From NCBI GenBank assembly GCA_002794735.1, contig NBAZ01000002.1, positions 1,736,001-1,800,000 of the forward strand: a DNA stretch of 64,000 nt, read 5' to 3'. Below, piece by piece: positions 10,918 to 21,741 of the stretch. The DNA is from Pyrrhoderma lamaoense. Its lineage: Eukaryota > Basidiomycota > Agaricomycetes > Hymenochaetales > Hymenochaetaceae. Every line of letters begins with the position of its first letter. Within the stretch, counting starts at the first letter, position 1. The notes under the pieces are model-generated. The model saw nothing but the letters and a program-made list of their open reading frames with translations, did no database searches and was not told the origin of the DNA. The position numbers were made by a program, and so were the translations under genes.

Positions 10918-13900
10918 TCACCCATCTATCCTTCTATGCTCACCAAACAGTTGGGCTGCAACAATAGCGCTTAGAACAGAAAAAGTGTTAGATCATCGCT
11001 TGTACTCACCCAAATGTTTTACCGTTCGGAACTGTCTTCAATGTTACACTGTTCCAATCACCAGTCCTCGTGAATACAGTATTGCCCCACCACGTTTGAA
11101 TTGTATCAATGCCAATAGTCCCATTAAGGGGATATTGAAGGCTTAACATTTGTGAGTGCATGTCTTGGCATCAGTGTCGTCAAAAATGCTGTACTCACCA
11201 AAAAAATATCAGAATAATGGATACTGCCACACCCGAGTCAAGGGCGGCAGAAAGGACGTCTTGTACAATATATTAGAATGTTTCCCTAAGAATGTGGCAT
11301 AGACTGAGCTCACAATTATACTTAGTCCACCAACTGAAATGGCGTCGACGGATCACATATTGGAAGATGAATCCAACAATTGTCCATGGAACATAATTCA
11401 CAGCGGTCGCGGGTGGAATAGCACCAGTACCAGAGAAAATAACTGAACATGGGATTCAGTAGATAAGACTAATTTTCGGAAGAGACTAAATACCTGGGAA
11501 ACTAAAAGTAAAACAGAGAGATCAATATACAACTTACGTTGTGACACATTGCATGTTATTTTACTTACTTGATATAACGGAAGATCGAGTTCGGCCACTT
11601 GATAGAAATAAGATAGCCAACAAGAGGAAGGACAGCACCAATTAAGAAGAAGAATGAAAGCCCTGCAACTTATTTAGCTAGTATCCAGAGACTAAAAACC
11701 AAGTCCACAGTACCACTAGTAAGAATGTCATTAGCAACGTTCTTCAAGAAAAGTTTTCACTGATTCGCTTACTAGTAGATTTGTCCCTTTGAGAATTGCA
11801 ACGCAGGCCCGATCGCTCCCCACTAAAATGTTACAAGTCAATAGAATGTTACAAGTATGTAATGATGAATGAACGTGTACATACAATTATAGACGCAGTA
11901 CCGAATACTTCTGTACTAGGGCATATGAATCCATCTTTTTGATGAGGATCACAGATATCCTCTATATTAGTAAACATCCAAGCCTGCACACCAAGCTGTA
12001 CAGTCCCAGCTATGGCGGTTGCAACAACTTGTCCCCAGAACATCGGTTTGGGAGGGATCTTCATATAGTGACCAAGTTTAAAGTCTGATGCAAAAGTGAG
12101 AGCTTGAGCCATAGTGATATATCCCCAGGTTTTGAACATCATCATTGCTACTGGACGACCTGGTAGAGCATAACCAATTATAAGTTCTGTAATCACATTC
12201 AGTCCGATTTGTAGATTCGTTATAGCTTGGATCATTCCAACACTAGTACGATATTAGTTATATACGCGATTGAAAGAGCCAATGCTTACGGGATTATGTA
12301 AAAGAAAGCTAGAGGATGGTGTCAGTAATGATACTAAACAACAGGATTTAGATCATACCGATCAATAATGCCAATATAAAAGCCCAAACCGGGAACTCAG
12401 TGGGCCAGACTTCGATAGATATGATACCAAATACAAACATAGACACTATGGCACCAACTTAAGTAACTTTTACCAGCCTTTATGTTTTTCTTGTTGACTC
12501 ACAAAATATAACGACATACCACCAGTCTGGTACTTGAGGGTAGACTGACATAAGTCGTGCATGGATATCAGCTTGTTCACTCATAGCCCGTCTCGTCTGC
12601 AATTGTTTTAGATACACACGCAGTATATAGAGAACCGATTACATACCTGGACCCAGATTTGCTTCCGGAAATAGAGGAGTGCATGCGTCAGAGTTGCGGT
12701 AATAGATGCAAAACTCAAACCATACTGTATATACTTTAAGGATACAATTGAATAGATTATCTTGGTTTGAGACTTACTGAAATAGCAAATGTCGTAGAAA
12801 GGAACAATGGGCTGTATGCGTGATATTTTTCCAGATTGATTGTTGAGTCGGGGTTGAGAATCCGAGACACGTCGTAAGAGGCCCCAGTATTGTCGAAAGA
12901 ATTACGCGAGCTGATTGGCATAAACTGTGCGAACCATACATTCTTATGCAGTATATGAACATGATGACGCTCTGTATACAGATCTGATAACGCACCGAGT
13001 AATACAAAACGGGAGTTAGGAACCAGAAGAAGAACACGAATCCAGCAGCAATATTTGCCTCAGCCCACCAAGGTGTGGCAAGTGGAGAGCCTATAAAAGC
13101 GATTTGTGCCCAGTCGAAGGTAATGAGGGACATTCTAAAGAAGGGGAATATATTAAGGTCAGTTTGAAGTATATTAGAGCTCTTGACTTTACCCCATCCC
13201 ACTTGAATAGCCAAACAACTGATTCACTTTCTAAAGATCACTCTTAGTTACTTCCAATAACATGGGAGAAGTCAGCACTTACGACATTATCTGGAGCGAT
13301 CCAGCAAACCCAAGAGAAGACGGAAAGTGCTTGAAAGATGTATCCAGGGAAGAAATACCAGGTAGCACTGCCAATAAATGCACATGTAAAGAAGCGTTCT
13401 CTACTCATCCCACCTCTGTTACCGATACCAGAGTACACTTGACTATGGAGTGTATTGAATAAGGCGCAGTTAACGAGGTTCGCAGGCCAGATCATCGACG
13501 GAGGCTGTACGAGGAAGCGACGAGCGATCCCACCGATAGAAAATCCTATGAGTTGAGTAGACATCACAACGAACCATTGATAGCTGAAGTTATAGACTTG
13601 ATTATAGTAAACCCGTTGCACGGCCACAATATCGGTCTGTGGCAATGTCAAAGGGAGATCTAAATAGAATTCGATATTAAATCGGCTTTAAAACTCACGG
13701 CATAAGCAGATCCACTAGCGACAGTAGCTAACCGGGTTCTTTATCAGGTCAAGTCCGATTTAAAGGATAAAAATAACCACAAACCCATAATTGTGGCTAA
13801 GACATGCTCTTTAACAGTGAACGGTCCCGGATTTAGTTGCAACCCCCAAATAGTGATGTTTGGTAGGAGACGGGCCCATAAACGACCAACCGGGAAAGAA

Positions 13901-14446
13901 AGGAGTTGGGCAACAAGCTATAAATTGTTATAAGTTACTGTGAGAAGCATGTATAAGAAACAAGTCGGCTGACATTTCCAATCGAAACTGAGGGGAAGCG
14001 AAAGAAGAAGAACTGGTTGAGTCCAGAAATGACGATAGCAAAGATTAGACCTTTAGGAGGTATTAGCAACTAAAACAATTATATGATCTTCATGCTTTAC
14101 CAATGACCCATGAACGAATAGTTGATACAGGCATAGTAGGGTCGTCAGTGTTAGCTACGGCCGACCGCACCTCAGGATAAGGAGAGTCATCCTCTGCCGG
14201 AATGCATTAGATACTGTCTACACATTGGACAAGCTGGGTCGACACATACCAAAGACGATAGCGGTCTTATCGATATTTGGATCATCAAAGTCTGCTATTG
14301 CAGTTATGGCAGTGTCTGTGTATGGACAATGTTAGTTCTATATTATTTATAAAACATTGTAAAGACATGCCATGGCCCTTCTCAACATCTTTTTCATCAG
14401 AGATGGATGCTCGCCTGAAATCCTCATTCGATGAGCTAGTCATCAT
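10918..14446 (-). CDS. OPT-family oligopeptide transporter
   Basis: A many-exon plasma-membrane transporter. The N-terminus is a polar cytosolic tail (MMTSSSNEDFRR...). It is followed by 'DDSPYPEVRSAV..TDDP.MPVSTIR.WVIG', the conserved OPT entry, then hydrophobic segments including 'GLNQFFFFRFPSVSIGN', 'FPVGRLWARLLPN', 'WPANLVNCALFNTLH', 'GMSRERFF', 'WYFFPGYIFQALSVFSW', 'ITELIIGYALPGRPVAMMMFK' and 'KLGHYMKIPPKPMFWGQ'. These are hallmark OPT motifs. OPT proteins import small peptides or peptide-like chelators with protons. The 3' end is ambiguous: reading straight through stops shortly after 'NGKTFG' near 11010, whereas splicing a short intron gives about 18 more residues ending at the TGA at 10918. 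Two adjacent ATGs (14446, 14443) could serve as start. Confidence 0.88.
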
Positions 14447-15691
14447 AAGTGTAGTGGCCACAGAAAGGAATACCCCTCACAAAAGAAGACTCTCACTAGA
14501 CACACCTTCCTTATAAATCACTCACAGGCAACTTTCTATTCAGTTCGCGAAAGTGATAAGCCCACATGCTCGAAAGCCAATTTGAGACCGAGATGAACAA
14601 GGAAGTGGCGCACGGAGGAATGAGGTGAACTTCACTCACCCCTCTTCAGGACTTAATTCCCAGAGGATACCAGAAGATAACTGATAAAAATAGATTAAAT
14701 CGAGGTTATTCGTTTCGGGTGTTTAATACCTAGTAACAGTCCTTCAGGTACATAAAACGCTGTAAGTTTAACTAAAAGGGACCAAGTTGATGAGCCGATT
14801 ATAGTACTTCATCAGTTTTCAACAGTTTGTCGAACCAAGGAGTGACTATTATCCATGTACTGTCACTACCGTCCCCTAAAGTCGAGTGATGAGAAATACG
14901 TGATGTTTCGCAAGTTTAAAATTAAGTTGGCCTAGGTCAGGATAAATTGAGAGGAAGTGTTGATTCTCATATTATTCATGATAATCTTGAGAAATTCTGA
15001 GCATGAGAAATGTGCACCACATGCATATGTTCGCAATGCCCGAACATTCTTGCGCCTTGAAGGAAGAATGCTTTAGTTATCAAGTTAACTCTTTGATAGA
15101 TGAGGCGCGCCGAATAGTGTTTTTCACCAATTACTTTCCTGCGAACCTTGTTTTTACTTTGTATATTGATACCAGCAACATACCGAGATGATAACACGCA
15201 GTAACTTGAAATGATGGTCAAGGCGCAGCAGGGATTGATAAAGAACAACTAGTTCCTGCCAAGCAGATCCTGCACGTTTTGCAGATATTATTCGATAACC
15301 AATTTCATGCGATTCATACACACGCACACACCCCAAAGAGCATGCATGCGTGGTAATCTGTTTCCCCAGGAATGCTTCTTAAATAGGCGTGTAAAAAGAA
15401 GGCGAAAGAACACCGACAACATAAGGAAGACTCGAAGTTGGGCGGGGTGTTCTCTATTTTTATTATATTGTTCATGTGGACCAAACTCAGCGCATCCTAT
15501 AGGAGGGTGAGTAGTAGTTCCTTGAGGCACATTTATATGTTCCGAAATTCCAAGTAATTTATTTCCGAGACTTGTAGAAACAATATTAACTAGTTAAATA
15601 GATAACTTAAACCGAATTTCAGTTTTCAAGTTTGATACGAAATAATGGAAGATGCAGAAGCAGCTCAGCAAGACTCACGCTATCCCGTATC
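14447..15691. other. Intergenic between OPT and P450 genes
   Basis: Upstream region of the transporter and downstream flank of the P450. Several 60-90 codon frames overlap here on both strands (14976-15530), but none shows domain content or codon structure like the neighbouring genes. Confidence 0.4.
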
Positions 15692-18086
15692 TTAAGCCTT
15701 TTTGTCTCTTACTCTCCTGATCAATCTAATGGGAACAGACTTTACGGCAAGGGTCATCACCATCTGTGCCTGCAGAATGCGATCGCGAGCTTGTTGTCTA
15801 CTTTCCCCGGGTTGCAAGATTACTTCAACTCTAAAGTCCCGCAGCAACATAGTTAGCCAACAAACAGCTTCAGTCGTAGCGAATTTACGGCCGATACAAG
15901 CACGAGGCCCTTGTTGCAAACATAACTTTTAGTGATGGAGGTGGTATTTAAAGAGAGGTAAAAAAACCTACCGACGCTAAAAGCCGTGAAAGAATCGGCT
16001 GCACCAGAGGCCTCCTGCTCATACCATCTTGATGGTTTGAAGTCTGTGGGATTTTCGAAGTAACGAGGATTGTATTCTACGAGATAGAATAATTGAAAGC
16101 TTTGAGGTGTTGTTTCCGGGGTTGTTATAACCACACTTACGAATTCCGACCATGTCCACACAAACAACTGTGTTTTTGGGGACAAAAAGATTACGTGTAC
16201 CCTCTTTATCTGTTTTCAGCGGGACGGATAGTGTAGTATCTCTTGTGGTCTGACGGATCATGACGGATCCAGCGGCTATAGTAATTAGACACGAAATGAA
16301 GTGAGTATATATCTATAGAATAGAATATGACTTACGAATTAGTCGCAATGATTCGTAGAAAGCTGCTAGTACCTTGTATAGGGATGAATAATCGTCAAAT
16401 TCCTACAATATGGATGTAAGATAGATAAATGTTTGGATAAAGATCTTCCTACCGGATCCCTGTCATTTCCAATGACATCCATGATTTGCTCATAGACAAT
16501 ATCTTGTTCTTCCTGATAGATACCAAGGAACCCGAGGGTCGCAGCGAGAGTATGCCCAGTAGTTTCTATGAAATCATTCATGAATATCGCCATCGGATAG
16601 AGTCAGGGTCGAACAGACTCACCGTGCCCAGCGAACAAGACGACAAACACATCACCTATCTGTGTTCACATTTTAGCCGTAAGCTATAACGAAATTGGGG
16701 AGAGGTAAATTACCAGTTCTTGGTCATCAAGTGGCAGCTTCTCCCCCTCAGACTCGCTAGCCAGCACTAAACGAGAAAACACGTCGTTTTTGCCGCTGTC
16801 TGCAGAGCCGTTCTCAATAATTTCTCGTCTAATCTCTTGTTTTCTCCTAGCAACCTGAGCGTGCATGAAGGTATCCAAAGTCCTGAATGCAGTCTCCACA
16901 TGTTGGTATCTGAAATTGGTAAGAATAGTACAATTTAAAGGAGATAATAAGACTAACTTTGCTATCGGAAGCTTCCAAAACCATTTTGGTGCAGAGATAC
17001 GCGCTAAGTTGTTCTCAGAGACAAGGCGGAGAGATTCTTGCAGAGACATCGCTCCATCGGCTCCGACGATAGGCTCATCCCACGAAAATGGCAACCCAAA
17101 CCCACAGCTTGCGATGATGGATAACGCGAACTAATGAAAGCTATATAAGAAACTTAGACAAAGACTAAAGAGGGGATCAAATACTAACCTTGAATGTATA
17201 CGTCTGCACAACGGGAATATCAACTGAATTCTTTGATATCCATTCCTCCTCTGAAACCATGTCCTTATACACCTAGATTGAATTTTAATCAGATTTTTAC
17301 TAAGGAAGAAAACCAGGCTGCTGACCCTCTTGGATTCATCCCATACAAGCTTGTACCTACACAATCATGTGAGAATGGTTCCGTTCAGAGGATGGTAATC
17401 GTAACTACTCACGTCTTATTGTTGAACGCTGGACCCATGATTCTACGGTGTCTCCGCCATACGTCGCCGCCCTCAGCAGCACCCAAGTTCATGCCGAAGA
17501 GCCTGTCCAAGTATGGTTTAACTTTCAGTATAGTACTAAATACATATAAACACCTACAGCAAGGCTCTGCTGTACTCCAAAGGCTTTATCCATGGCGAGT
17601 TAGGACCACCCGAGATAACCTGTCTTGCCACTTCCAAGTTCGCAGTCCACAGCTTTGTGCTCCCCCACACAAATGGTACGATAGATATCGTATCTGAACC
17701 GTATTTCTTATACACTTAAAACCAATTCGGCTTATTACTTTACTAATCTAAAGTAATCTAGATGAAGTGTGACGTACAAGTTGATCGAAGGGTCCATTGA
17801 AAGTTTAAGCCTGGGTTACCAAAACTGGCTGGAGTCAACGCTCCAAGAAGAGTGAATGGTTCAAATATACACCGGAGACCAGGTAGAAAGCCAACAGACT
17901 ATATGTATTTAATTGAAAGAAGTTGGGTAAAAAAAGTGTTTGGACTAGCTCGATCGGACTTACCTTTAGTCCACTTATAACCGACCACGTTCTATACAGA
18001 ACTATCGAAGCGACTAAACCCCAAACAATCTTGAAATCAGGTTTAAGCCACTCATCCATAGTAAAGTCCTTGATAGCAATAATCAT
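15692..18086 (-). CDS. Cytochrome P450 monooxygenase, ER-anchored
   Basis: About a dozen exons. The N-terminus (MDEWLKPDFK, then 'IVWGLVASIVLYRTW') gives a single membrane anchor. Downstream I can read 'SVGFLPGLRCIFEPF', 'VFVVLFAGHG' with 'ETTGHTLAATLGFLG' (I-helix region), 'FYESLRLIP' (ExxR), 'YNPRYFENPTDFKPSRW' (PERF region), and the haem loop 'FSVG|PRACIGRKFA' with the cysteine ligand. The C-terminus ends at 15692. All signature motifs are present and no frame break was seen. P450s of this build hydroxylate or epoxidise small molecules with electrons from a CPR. The substrate cannot be told from sequence, and no PKS, NRPS or terpene synthase lies nearby. The start could also be the second ATG near 18059. 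Confidence 0.88.
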
Positions 18087-18312
18087 AGTTTTACTGAGCT
18101 GGGAGCACCCGTTGGATCTCACTGGGCTACAACTCTGACGTGAGAATAATCTGCCCAAGTACATGTACATAAACGTGGATGCAGTTTATTACTTAATTCG
18201 GATTTCAGTTCCATGTGAAGATCCATTATCTCTCTAATTATCACAATACCAGTGATGTATCCAATTATGATTAAAGTAGAAGAAGATCTCAGTCTTTTAT
18301 ATTAAAGAGTAT

Positions 18313-19507
18313 CTACTGACTGCAATCGATGTCAAAAGAGACTCCATCATATGGCCCTATATGGTCATCAGGATTAGCAAAGAGGATGTTAGGCACGTCC
18401 CCAACTTCGCAAAGTTTTGATGTATTGTCCTGCCCTGTGTAGACAGAAGGTAGATAAGCCTACTTGCTAGATAAGAGATAAACACATCCGCACCTGGGCA
18501 GGAATCCCACGATCCATCACTTTGAATGTGAGCTTCTCCGCTGGGATGATGAAAGCCTAAAAATCTTCCGGGAAGAATGGGAACAGGGTCTTTCTTGTTG
18601 TTAATGTGCGTCAAACTCGCAACATGTGAGTCAATGTAGTCTGCAAATGCCTGATTGCCTACCCGAGGCATACCATACGTAATTGTAGTGAACTTTGTGC
18701 CTCCGGGTAAGTGAAGAGGCAAGAATACGGCGTCAAGCAGAGCTAGAGCCCCTCCAAGAGAATGCCCGACCATCACTACCGATGCCCCAGGATTCTTGGA
18801 CAGTGTTGCCTCGACTGCAGCGAGTATATCTAAGGCTGATCTGTATACTAATTAGATCGTTGTGACGTACAATTTCAATCATATTTCACCGTGAATGAGA
18901 TTCGGCAAAGCCTTGATGAACCTCTATAGAAGAAGAAATTCCTGGGAAGAGCGTCTGATCCAAGCTTGTTTTGATTATATCTGCATCAACCAAAATAGCC
19001 TTTCTAGATGGAGCATGAATTCTCGCGGCTCCTCTATAAGTATCAAGCTGATACTACTCACATTGAGGAGAAATCCGTTCCCTGATGGGCAACAATGACA
19101 TTTTTAGAGCTTGGTTCAAAGCCAACAAACCCTATAGCCATGAGTACATGAATATCAATACAAGGCTATATCAGCTCACAAAATTGGGTATCAGTCCCGT
19201 CTCCTCCGACTGCCTGGGGCTGAAAATCTGGATTTGCTTCACAATTGGCTATGGGACTAGTTTTAGTGTACTAGTCCATCTATACATATAGTGTAAGCTA
19301 CCAACCTCCACAAGTCCAATTGATCGTTGTTGCGGGGGAGCAATGAGCAGCTCCTGCGAAGAATGTGAATGGCTTGAATGCGGATATTTGATTATTTGAG
19401 AGAGGTGTGATAGAGGCGGCGCGCTTGGGCAAAGGTGACGCATTTGAAGATAGCATATAGCAAAGCGCAAGAATCAGCTGAGATATTAGTGCTACCATAT
19501 TCTGCAT
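18313..19507 (-). CDS. Secreted class 3 (Rhizomucor-type) lipase, copy 1
   Basis: A signal peptide at the start (MVALISQLILALCYMLSS region), then 'ITPLSNNQISAFKPFTFFAGAAHC', a conserved Cys, and 'TINWTCGG'. The catalytic core has the nucleophile elbow 'VGHSLGGALALLD', then 'TYGMPRVGNQAFADYI', the Asp region 'NNKKDPVPILPGRFLGF' and the His region 'HPSGEAHI'. The C-terminal Cys pair lies in 'SWDSCPGADV' and 'KLCEVGDVPN', followed by a final 'DCSQ'. The gene is intron-rich and apparently intact. Enzymes of this family hydrolyse triacylglycerols or feruloyl-type esters outside the cell. The gene at 25947-27201 is a close paralogue with the same exon-by-exon motifs. Confidence 0.9.
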
Positions 19508-19547
19508 ACACTAGATAGATCGAGGCTGGACTGTCGTTACGGGCCTT

Positions 19548-19555
19548 ACTATATA
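19548..19555 (-). promoter_or_regulatory. TATA-like element upstream of lipase copy 1
   Basis: TATATAGT on the minus strand, about 41 bp before the ATG at 19507. This is short spacing for a fungal promoter, but plausible for a strongly expressed secreted enzyme. Confidence 0.35.
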
Positions 19556-19810
19556 CTGGAAGATGTTTTTATAGATTATGAAAGGTAGACAATTCATGGA
19601 TTATGGTAAGGCTCTTAGTACCCAAATTGGAACCCAGATAGGACAAATACAAGAAGTCAAGGACTGAGACCATTTACCCTGGCAACATTTGATGGCATTG
19701 AAGGGGCTATGATAGAATTAAGTATGTAAGTGTATATTACAGATGTTCTCCAGGACAGATCAAGAAAGTTATAACGTTCTCGCACAACCCTCAGGGTATG
19801 ATTTCCATGT

Positions 19811-21504
19811 TTACACATTGGTCAACAGATTTTTGCCCTGACGCATTGCAGTAGCAATATCCAAAGCTTGTTGTTTATCAATTTCTAGATGATGTACAGA
19901 TGACAGATGTCGTCGGAGATTGTATGCGCGAGTGAAAACAAAAAGACACTCTAAGACTTCTTTCCCAGTGGATGTACTCCGAGGAGTCGAAGAAAGCGAA
20001 TGATAAGGACAGTGCAAAGCGTTTTGTGTCTGTATACGGAGCTCTGAATCATCTGCGTATGCCTTCCCAGTCAAAATATTAATTGCAGAACGCATATCTG
20101 CATCTCGACAATCTTCTGGGGCAGAGACATCATTTCGAATCATGTCTCTATTGCCATCATTCGCAGAGTGCACCTTCGCTACGTGTCGTTGCATTAGGTG
20201 TTTATAACCAAACGATGCGTTGCATGCTTCAGATGGACAGATGAAATCGCGCCTCTTCATGTGAAAGACTCTGACATGCACTGCCAAAGCTTTTTTCTGA
20301 GGTACGAAGGTTATTAGGGAGAGAAACAGAAGTCTTCTGCATCACTTACAGATTTAAAGTCTTTCTCACACCCAATTTCGGCGCATCTCCAATCACGCCC
20401 GACTTCCCCTCCACGCCTTCTTTTGACAGGATGCTCGTTCTCATCATCAATCTCGCCGGGTTCGCCAAGTAATGATTCTTCTACTTCGTGTTGTTCATGT
20501 AACTTCATATGCGCTCGAAGACCTTTTTGTTGAGAAAATATTTTCCCTTTACAAGACGGATATGGACAAATTGCTGGATGAACAGATCGTGTATGTAGTT
20601 GTAAAGCCGACCAGTTAGTAAAAATTTCCTCTTGATCGTTTTTGATGCAGTCAGGATGGGAACAGATATACCGACGTCCTACATATTCTTGATTAGTGTT
20701 ACATACGATCTCTGCATATTTTCAAGTTCACCTTCATGCGTTCTCATATGTGCCTTCAGCTTTTGGTTGGTCGGAAAACTCTTAGTACAGTTAGCGCTAG
20801 TACAGAGAAACGGCATTGTTCCTGGGGGACAATGGAACATAGATATGTGAGATCGAAGTTGATGATGCTTCGAAAATGCTAGGGTACAGCCAGGTTCAAT
20901 ACACTTGATGCTATCTCAGTATAACAGAGACACTCTCATCAATCCAAGTACGCACTTTGAAAGGTTTCTCTCCGGTGTGCATATCATTATGCCTTTTAAG
21001 GTGCTGTGACGTCCAAAATCTCTTCTTACAATTTTCCACTGTACACACAAAAGGGCGAGATGTCTCTGGTAAATGAGAACGAGTATGAGCTTGTAGATGG
21101 CTATCGCGAAAGTAAGATTTATTGCAAGTGAAACAGACGAAGGGCCGCTGTGACGAATATGGAGATCAGTATGATTCTCCACCAAAACAGAATTTTCAAC
21201 AGCATACCTCCCCGGAATGTGTCCGTTCATGTTCCTCCAGCCGCGACGGCTTCTTGTAAGTTTTCATACAGCCGAGATACGTACAGTGGTACCTCCTTTT
21301 ATTATCTTTAATAAGTTTTCCATTGATCAATATAGTTTCCGCTCTCGATGAGCTTGGAGTAGGTTCATCATTAATTGAAAAGTCAGATGCAGTTTCAATG
21401 TCGGATTCGCAGCTTCCGCCAGAAAGTTGAAGGACAAGATCTTGATGGCGCTTTCTTTTTCCTACAGCACTACAGCTTGCCGGATACTGCACGCTGTTCA
21501 TCAT
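19811..21504 (-). CDS. Transcription factor IIIA (multi-C2H2 zinc finger)
   Basis: The N-terminus (MMNSVQYPASCSAVGKRKRH) is basic and followed by an acidic Ser-rich part, then a long series of C2H2 fingers. These start with 'YHCTYLGCMKTYKKPSRLEEH', 'FVCFTCNKSYFRDSHLQAH' and 'FVCTVENCKKRFWTSQHLKRH' and continue through at least nine fingers to 'FICPSEACNASFGYKHLMQRH'. After a spacer of about 80 residues comes a last finger ending 'RAYNLRRHLSSVHH'. A run of about nine fingers with the last one set apart by a linker is the layout of fungal TFIIIA, which binds the 5S rRNA gene internal control region, recruits TFIIIC, and binds 5S RNA. Small introns split the array. It shares a short divergent promoter with STT3. 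Confidence 0.85.
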
Positions 21505-21741
21505 GTCCTATAGTCCCACCGTCGTCGTCAACGTTGTAGTAATACCTTCGACGCGGATGCATTGTTAAAGTCAAAATTATTCTTTCGGATTAAGCCGAAT
21601 TCCGCGGAAACTAATTATAGACCAGACGCGCAGCAGTTCAGGTCGGACACGTAGCTAATATCGTCGCGTTTCTTCATCACAAACACTCCCATCTTTACTT
21701 TTCGCCGACACCGACACCGACTTCGTACAAGGTGCTCGGCG
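21505..21741. promoter_or_regulatory. Bidirectional promoter of TFIIIA and STT3
   Basis: A 237 bp gap between the divergent ATGs at 21504 and 21742. It is GC-richer than the surrounding spacers and has a CT-rich stretch before STT3, as often seen in constitutive fungal promoters. No TATA box is evident in either direction. Confidence 0.55.

Noticed and set aside
7725..18086. GH5, OPT and P450 as a secondary-metabolite cluster
   Set aside because: No backbone enzyme (PKS, NRPS, terpene synthase), no pathway regulator, and the neighbours are unrelated secreted or housekeeping genes.
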